A stretch of DNA of 38,909 nucleotides, taken from contig NZ_JACDXT010000032.1 in the NCBI RefSeq assembly GCF_016464015.1, forward strand, positions 1 through 38,909, read 5' to 3'. The notes below the pieces were generated by a model. That model saw only the letters and a program-made list of their open reading frames with translations. It did no database searches and had not been told where the DNA came from. Shown piece after piece: positions 34,386-38,909 of this stretch. Made by a program: the position numbers and the translations under genes. Position 1 is the stretch's first letter, and each line of letters begins with the position of its first letter. This stretch comes from Psychrobacter sp. bablab_jr014. Lineage in GTDB: Bacteria > Pseudomonadota > Gammaproteobacteria > Pseudomonadales > Moraxellaceae.

Positions 34386-35414
34386 TTAGCCTGTAAAGTG
34401 TTGGTAGCCGTCAAGCGTCGGCAACGTGGTAAAAGGCGCTGGGCGCTCAGATGTGATGGGCTGCCCTTGATAGAATAGTATCGGCTGCGGCGTCTCTGGG
34501 ACGAAGGGCAGGGCAGCCAATGCTTCGGTAGACAATACCTGACCGATAGCATGCACGGGTGTCACGGTATCTGGCGGCGACAGTGACGGCGCTAAAGTAA
34601 ACGTGAGCTCGTAATCATCGCCGCCTGTCAGCTGATGCGTCAAACGCTCGGCAAAGGCAATTTCAGACAAGGCGCTACTGACGGGTAAGTGCTCCACATC
34701 AATACGCAGATAGACGTGACTGGCACTACAAATATGCTTGAGGTCTTGATAAAGGCCATCAGAGATGTCAATCATCGCGCTCGCGGGAAGCTGTCCCAGC
34801 GCATTGCCTAATGCGGCACGCGGAGTCGGTGTGTGCAGGCGGTGTGCAAGTTGCTTTCCAACCTTGGTATCAGGATATTGTAAGGCATAACTGGCATCGC
34901 CAAGCGTGCCTGAGACGTATAATGTATCGCCTGATTTTGCGCCAGAGCGATAGACAGGTGTGGCAGGCGCATTAACAAAACCTTGCGCGCTGATGCTAAT
35001 CACCAGCTGGTCATGACGAGTGGTGTCACCACCGATTAAAATCACACCAAACTGCTGGCAGGCGTGAAATAAACCCTTAGCAAAGGCTTCTAGCCATACA
35101 GTATTTGCCAAGCGCTGGGGCAGGGCAAGTGCGAGTAGAATACTGTGTGCAGTCCCGCCCATCGCCGCAATGTCCGAGACATTGACTGCCACCGACTTAT
35201 AGCCAATGGCAAACGCCAGCGCCTCGACACTGTCCCAGTCGGCGGCAAAATGTCGCCCTTGGACAAGCGTATCAATACAGCTGACCAGACGCGCCCCAGC
35301 AGGTACGCGGGTGATGGCGGCATCATCGCCGATGCCTTTTTCAATATCATGGGCGTTTGGCGTATCGTGTTGCAAGGTAGCAAAGATACGCTCAATCAGC
35401 TCAAATTCAGTCAT
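34386..35414 (-). CDS. thiL: Thiamine-monophosphate kinase
   Basis: Phosphorylates thiamine monophosphate to the active cofactor thiamine diphosphate. It belongs to the AIRS/PurM fold. Seen here are the start [18 protein letters not shown] (about 28-34), [11 protein letters not shown], the [17 protein letters not shown] motif and [12 protein letters not shown] with magnesium-binding aspartates, and [12 protein letters not shown] further on. The length of 342 is close to E. coli ThiL (325). The start overlaps the end of nusB by 8 bases, and pgpA follows 3 bases after the stop, so the three genes are one operon. Confidence 0.97.
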   Translation of the reverse strand: MTEFELIERIFATLQHDTPNAHDIEKGIGDDAAITRVPAGARLVSCIDTLVQGRHFAADWDSVEALAFAIGYKSVAVNVSDIAAMGGTAHSILLALALPQRLANTVWLEAFAKGLFHACQQFGVILIGGDTTRHDQLVISISAQGFVNAPATPVYRSGAKSGDTLYVSGTLGDASYALQYPDTKVGKQLAHRLHTPTPRAALGNALGQLPASAMIDISDGLYQDLKHICSASHVYLRIDVEHLPVSSALSEIAFAERLTHQLTGGDDYELTFTLAPSLSPPDTVTPVHAIGQVLSTEALAALPFVPETPQPILFYQGQPITSERPAPFTTLPTLDGYQHFTG

Positions 35415-36159
35415 TGCTGTCGGTTTTTGGCGTCGTGCGCTCGCGTTTTACTGCGCCCTTTTTGGCGCTGATGCGCGGCTTGCCGCTGGTGGGGGTGGCT
35501 GCGGTGTCGGCTACTGCGGCAGCTTTGGGCGCTTGCGGTACCGCTTTTGGCGTTGCTTTAGGTGCGCTTGGCTTGGCGGGGGTGGGCTGTGTTTTGCCGT
35601 CCGCCTGTACTTCTACGCTGCGCAGTTCATACGCCAAACGGTCAAGCACCGCATTGATGAGTTTGTGTGCGTCGGTGGCACCAAAATGGTTATTTAGCTT
35701 CATCGCTTCATCAAGTACCACTTTGTACGGCACTTCGATGCGGTTTTTTAACTCATAAGCACCGATGAGCAAAATGGCGTGCTCAACCATATCGAGCTTA
35801 CTGATATCGCGGTCAAGGTGCGCGGCAATCAAGGCATCTAATTCATTAATCTGCTGCGGGATTTCTTGCATCATCTCGTGATAGTAGCCCAAATGCACCG
35901 TATGCATGGCATTGGTCGCACGGGTACGCGCTGCGATGTCGTGCGGGGCATTGTCGCGCCAGTTGTCTTGACCGTCTTGAGTAAAGCGATAATCGGTCAT
36001 CAGCCATTCATACAGCCCTTGAAGCACAAAACGACGCGCCTTACGCACCGCAGTATGACTGGTTTTATAAGAAGACTCACTCGTGTGCAGATCCTGCTCA
36101 GGATTTTGGGTGTCTGTAGAGGTCGCAGCGTTGTCGATACGCTTGAGATGGTCAGTCAT
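35407..36159 (-). CDS. nusB: Transcription antitermination protein NusB with a long basic tail
   Basis: NusB binds boxA RNA with NusE (S10) to prevent premature termination of rRNA transcription. The NusB fold spans about residues 37-182 ([15 protein letters not shown] at the start, then [20 protein letters not shown] and NEALDLAK-like [28 protein letters not shown]). At 250 residues it is far longer than E. coli NusB (139): about 36 polar N-terminal residues and a Pro/Ala/Lys-rich tail of about 64 residues are added. I chose the ATG at 36159; a TTG nine bases upstream is in frame. It overlaps thiL by 8 bases. Confidence 0.95.
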   Translation of the reverse strand: MTDHLKRIDNAATSTDTQNPEQDLHTSESSYKTSHTAVRKARRFVLQGLYEWLMTDYRFTQDGQDNWRDNAPHDIAARTRATNAMHTVHLGYYHEMMQEIPQQINELDALIAAHLDRDISKLDMVEHAILLIGAYELKNRIEVPYKVVLDEAMKLNNHFGATDAHKLINAVLDRLAYELRSVEVQADGKTQPTPAKPSAPKATPKAVPQAPKAAAVADTAATPTSGKPRISAKKGAVKRERTTPKTDSND

Positions 36160-36453
36160 AAGGGTCAATACCTAAATGTTAAGCTAAAAATGTAAAAATA
36201 CAGCGAGCGGTGCCTGCCGCGCTTTGGTTATCTGCATCAAAAAAACGGATAAGACAAGACGTATCGGACAAAAACGCCGCATTAAAATGACAATGCCGCT
36301 ATTATAAAACAACGGCACGCAAAAGATGGCAAAAATCGTACGCTTTTTAGTTACTTAGCCAAAAGCAAATGTGTCTTTATCGTTTTATTCATGATTACTA
36401 AAAATAAAACGGTAAAAAGTTATGCTAAAAAGCGCTGGGTCAAACGTAGTTAC
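36160..36453. other. ribH-nusB intergenic region
   Basis: No gene is seen. It contains an AT-rich inverted repeat, 36376-36389 with 36403-36416 (CGTTTTATT/AATAAAACG core, 14 pairs with one G-U). No T run follows it on the minus strand, so its role in ending ribH transcription is doubtful. The nusB promoter should lie here. Confidence 0.45.
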
Positions 36454-36975
36454 TTACGCACTGATGATGTCGTCATCGCTGTCTAGTTGTGACAAGACTG
36501 CAATCATCTCAAGCGCAACCATGGCAGCTTCTGCGCCTTTGTTGCCCGCTTTGGTGCCTGAGCGCTCAATCGCTTGCTCGATGCTGTCGGTGGTGATGAT
36601 GCCGTTGGTCACAGGCAGGTTGTAATCCATCGCAACCGCGCTTAAGCCTTTGGCAGACTCGCTCGCCACGATATCAAAGTGTGGGGTGCTGCCACGGATA
36701 ATCGCGCCAAGCGCCACGATAGCGTCAAAACGGTCAGACTCCGCCGCGCGCTGCGCGACAAGTGGCAATTCAAACGCACCTGGTACACGAATCACGCTGA
36801 TGTTGCTGCCTGATACGCCGTGACGCAGTAGCGCATCAATCGCGCCATCGACCAATGATTCAACGACAAAGCCATTAAAACGACCGACCACAATACCGAT
36901 ACGCACGTCATTATTTTCGTGCAAGTTGCCGTCAATGTGGGTCACGTCATTGCGCTGCTGCTGTAGATTTGACAT
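36454..36975 (-). CDS. ribH: 6,7-dimethyl-8-ribityllumazine synthase
   Basis: Penultimate enzyme of riboflavin synthesis, joining the ribitylamino-pyrimidine to dihydroxybutanone phosphate. Seen are [15 protein letters not shown] (27-41), the [13 protein letters not shown] loop (about 63-75), [14 protein letters not shown] with the catalytic His, and the [24 protein letters not shown] segment. The length of 173 is slightly over the usual 156, from an added polar N-terminus. AGGA lies 7 bases before the ATG. It precedes nusB after about 294 bases, a common order, but the gap suggests nusB has its own promoter. Confidence 0.97.
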   Translation of the reverse strand: MSNLQQQRNDVTHIDGNLHENNDVRIGIVVGRFNGFVVESLVDGAIDALLRHGVSGSNISVIRVPGAFELPLVAQRAAESDRFDAIVALGAIIRGSTPHFDIVASESAKGLSAVAMDYNLPVTNGIITTDSIEQAIERSGTKAGNKGAEAAMVALEMIAVLSQLDSDDDIISA

Positions 36976-37041
36976 AGTCTTGTCCTATATTTTGTTTTTT
37001 GGAGTAAAGCAGAAAAATACGGTCGCTATCATAGCATTTTT

Positions 37042-37824
37042 TTACAGGCGCATCTGTATGCCTTGCGCTGCCATAAATGCTTTGGCTTCACCAATCGTAT
37101 GCTCACCAAAGTGGAAAATACTCGCCGCCAGCACCGCATCGACGCCGCCTTGTAGTACGCCGTCTGCCAAATGCTGCAAATTGCCCACGCCGCCTGAAGC
37201 AATCACAGGCACACGCACGCGATTGGTGATGTGCTGCATCAAGGCAATGTCATAGCCTTTACGCGTGCCATCGCCATCCATGGAGGTGACGAGCAGCTCG
37301 CCTGCGCCCAGCCCCGCCATTTTTGCTGCCCACTCAACCGCATCAATGCCTGTCGGTTTGCGCCCGCCGTGGGTAAAAATCTCCCAGCGCGGCGTTAAGA
37401 CGCCCTCGACCAACACATCATCCACGCGCTTGGCATCAATCGCCGCAACGATACATTGGTCGCCGAATTTTTGTGCCGCTTCACCGACAAATTCAGGGTT
37501 AAACACCGCTGCCGAATTGATCGCGACTTTGTCCGCACCTGCATTTAACAGACTGCGAATATCGGCAATCTTACGCACGCCGCCGCCGACGGTTAACGGC
37601 ACAAAGACAGTCTCTGCCATGCGCTCGACCGTATGATAGGTGGTGTCGCGTCCATGATGGGTGGCGGTAATGTCCAAAAAGGTAATCTCATCAGCGCCTT
37701 GTTCGTTGTAGCGTTTTGCCACTTCGACAGGGTCACCTGCGTCTTTGATATCGACGAACTGTACGCCCTTGACCACGCGTCCGTTATCGACGTCGAGACA
37801 TGGGATGATACGTTTTGCTAGCAT
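37042..37824 (-). CDS. hisF: Imidazole glycerol phosphate synthase cyclase subunit
   Basis: With HisH it makes imidazole glycerol phosphate and AICAR in histidine synthesis. It is a (beta/alpha)8 barrel of 260 residues with both catalytic aspartates, Asp11 (IPCLDVDNG) and Asp130 (AAIDAKR). Phosphate-binding loops TVGGGVR (78-84) and [10 protein letters not shown] near the C-terminal end are intact. The start is supported by GGCGG 5 bases before ATG. No other his gene is in the window, so the his genes are dispersed here. It is divergent from the yafJ-like gene. Confidence 0.97.
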   Translation of the reverse strand: MLAKRIIPCLDVDNGRVVKGVQFVDIKDAGDPVEVAKRYNEQGADEITFLDITATHHGRDTTYHTVERMAETVFVPLTVGGGVRKIADIRSLLNAGADKVAINSAAVFNPEFVGEAAQKFGDQCIVAAIDAKRVDDVLVEGVLTPRWEIFTHGGRKPTGIDAVEWAAKMAGLGAGELLVTSMDGDGTRKGYDIALMQHITNRVRVPVIASGGVGNLQHLADGVLQGGVDAVLAASIFHFGEHTIGEAKAFMAAQGIQMRL

Positions 37825-37922
37825 AAAACCGCCTATTCACTCGCGTAAGAATACAAAGGGGAAAGCATTAAAATGCTATGATACGCGGAACTATTTTACA
37901 AAACAAACGGGAAAGGCGACTT

Positions 37923-38771
37923 ATGTGCCAACTGCTCGCAATGAACAGCAAACACCCTGCCGATATCGGCTTTTCTTTTGCTGGCTTTCGCGCGCGTGGC
38001 GGATTGACTGACGACCATATCGACGGTTTTGGCATTGCGTATTTTGAGCCGACAGGACTGCGTCTATATTGTGATGACAAGGCCGCGATGGACTCGCCGC
38101 TTGCTGAGCTGGTCAGCCAAACGCGCACCAAGGCGACCACAACGCTGGTGCATATTCGTAAGTCAGACGATGATTTACTCACTAACGCGCATCCCTTTCC
38201 CCGCGAGCTGTGGGGTGAGGCGTGGGTGTTTACGCACAATGGCAAAATAACTATTAAAGACGCGCCCGCCAGCGACCCGATTAAATAAGCTTCCGCGCAC
38301 TATTATGTACCCATTGGCGATACCGATTCTGAATTTGCGTTTTGTTATCTGCTCAATCGATTAAAAGAGCATTTTGAATACAAGCCTGATGCCAAAACCT
38401 TGCACGCGTTTTTGGCCAGTCAATGCCGCTTTTTGGCAAAGTATGGGCTATTTAATTGTCTATTATCCAATGGCGAGTGGCTGCTCGGTTATGCCACCAC
38501 CTTATTGTTTTATGTCACCCGCCAAGCGCCCTTTGGCACCGCCATGCTGATTGATGTCAATAAAACCATCGACTTTGCGGCGGTCAATGATGCCGATGAC
38601 ATCATCACGGTGTTTGCCACCACACCCTTAACGGATGATGAAGACTGGCAACAACTGGCGGTCAATGAATGTATCGTCTTTGCTAATGGACAACAGGTGC
38701 ATCAAGATGTGCCAAAGTCCCCTGAGTATTTGTCAATTGAAGAAGGGCTGCAAATTGCCAAAAATGCGTAG
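37923..38771 (+). pseudogene. yafJ: YafJ-type class II glutamine amidotransferase interrupted by one in-frame TAA
   Basis: The frame starts MCQLLAMNS with the class II amidotransferase nucleophile Cys2; AAGG lies 6 bases before the ATG. It continues with GLTDDHIDGFGIAYF, a RKSDDD segment and NAHPF...VFTHNGKI, the glutamine-binding part. A TAA at 38286-38288 stops it after 121 codons. The same frame then continues unbroken for 160 codons (YYVPIGDTDSEFAFCYLL, then FLAKYGLFNCLLSNGEWLL and RQAPFGTAMLIDV) to TAG at 38769. These segments align from memory with the middle and end of E. coli YafJ. A single base change therefore separates the two parts. Without it the product would be 282 residues, near the family size. 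Partial function of the N-terminal piece is unlikely but possible. Confidence 0.88.
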
Positions 38772-38909
38772 GGCGTGTTGAACATTCGCAAATAGGCACT
38801 GCTGATCGCTAAAATTGTTCCAGACAAGGCGCAAAGCGACGATAATGCAGATGCCTTAGCGAGATTTGTAACGCAGTATGGGGCAATTTTAGCATCAGCC
38901 CGCAGGGAC
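38770..38909. repeat. Palindromic dispersed-repeat-like sequence, truncated by the window edge
   Basis: It begins at the yafJ stop codon (AGGGCGTGTTGAAC). The inner arms GCTGATCGCTAAAATTG (38801-38817) and CAATTTTAGCATCAGC (38884-38899) are complementary except for one extra base. The middle (AGACAAGGCGCAAAGCGACG and onward) has no coding sense. From its form it is probably a non-autonomous repeat found in many copies in the genome. The right end should lie just outside the window. Confidence 0.65.

Noticed and set aside
36376..36416. Inverted repeat downstream of ribH considered as a terminator
   Set aside because: The stem is very AT-rich and no T run follows it on the ribH strand.
38286..38288. 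In-frame TAA in yafJ considered as programmed readthrough or recoding
   Set aside because: TAA is the least leaky stop, and no downstream structure typical of recoding is evident; a nonsense mutation is simpler.

Overview
The window looks like chromosomal DNA from a gammaproteobacterium of the family Moraxellaceae, most likely Psychrobacter. This is inferred from moderate GC content, protein character and gene content (ArgA with a GNAT domain, the ribH-nusB-thiL-pgpA order, a MesX/MesD methionine module, glmS next to glmU). No database search was possible.

Layout. It opens inside the 3' end of a 5S rRNA gene and its terminator (1-139). An AT-rich orphan gene of unknown function follows (289-1710). 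Positions 2125-9690 hold an esterase (yqiA), parE, a PlsC-like acyltransferase, a short-chain dehydrogenase, an unknown 443-residue protein and a multi-repeat mechanosensitive-channel-like membrane protein. Positions 10136-14306 hold an FKBP lipoprotein, argA, a secreted DUF11-like protein and a patatin-like lipoprotein. recG (14583-16799) is followed by a two-gene RND efflux operon (16903-21308). The efflux permease stop codon is followed directly, in the same frame, by a remnant of a trimeric autotransporter adhesin (21309-about 21565).

The most interesting functional unit is 22511-26090: mesX (DUF1852), mesD (core methionine synthase), a flavin reductase and a TauE/SafE-type exporter. MesD with MesX is known to make methionine without methyl-folate or cobalamin but with oxygen. 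The flavin reductase suggests a reduced-flavin step, and the methyl donor is, as far as I know, unidentified.

Positions 26247-29879 look more accessory: a Sel1-repeat protein, a gene-poor AT-rich stretch with an 80-bp MITE-like element, an SMR efflux pump, a methyltransferase and truC. Positions 30105-37824, all on the minus strand, are core metabolism: glmS and glmU (UDP-GlcNAc synthesis), pgpA, thiL, nusB, ribH and hisF. The window ends with a YafJ-type glutamine amidotransferase gene split by one in-frame TAA codon, and a palindromic repeat that begins at its stop codon and runs off the edge.

Main curiosities: the oxygen-linked methionine cluster with nested palindromes over its likely promoter, the nonsense-interrupted yafJ, the adhesin remnant, two miniature repeat elements, and two orphan genes of unknown function.
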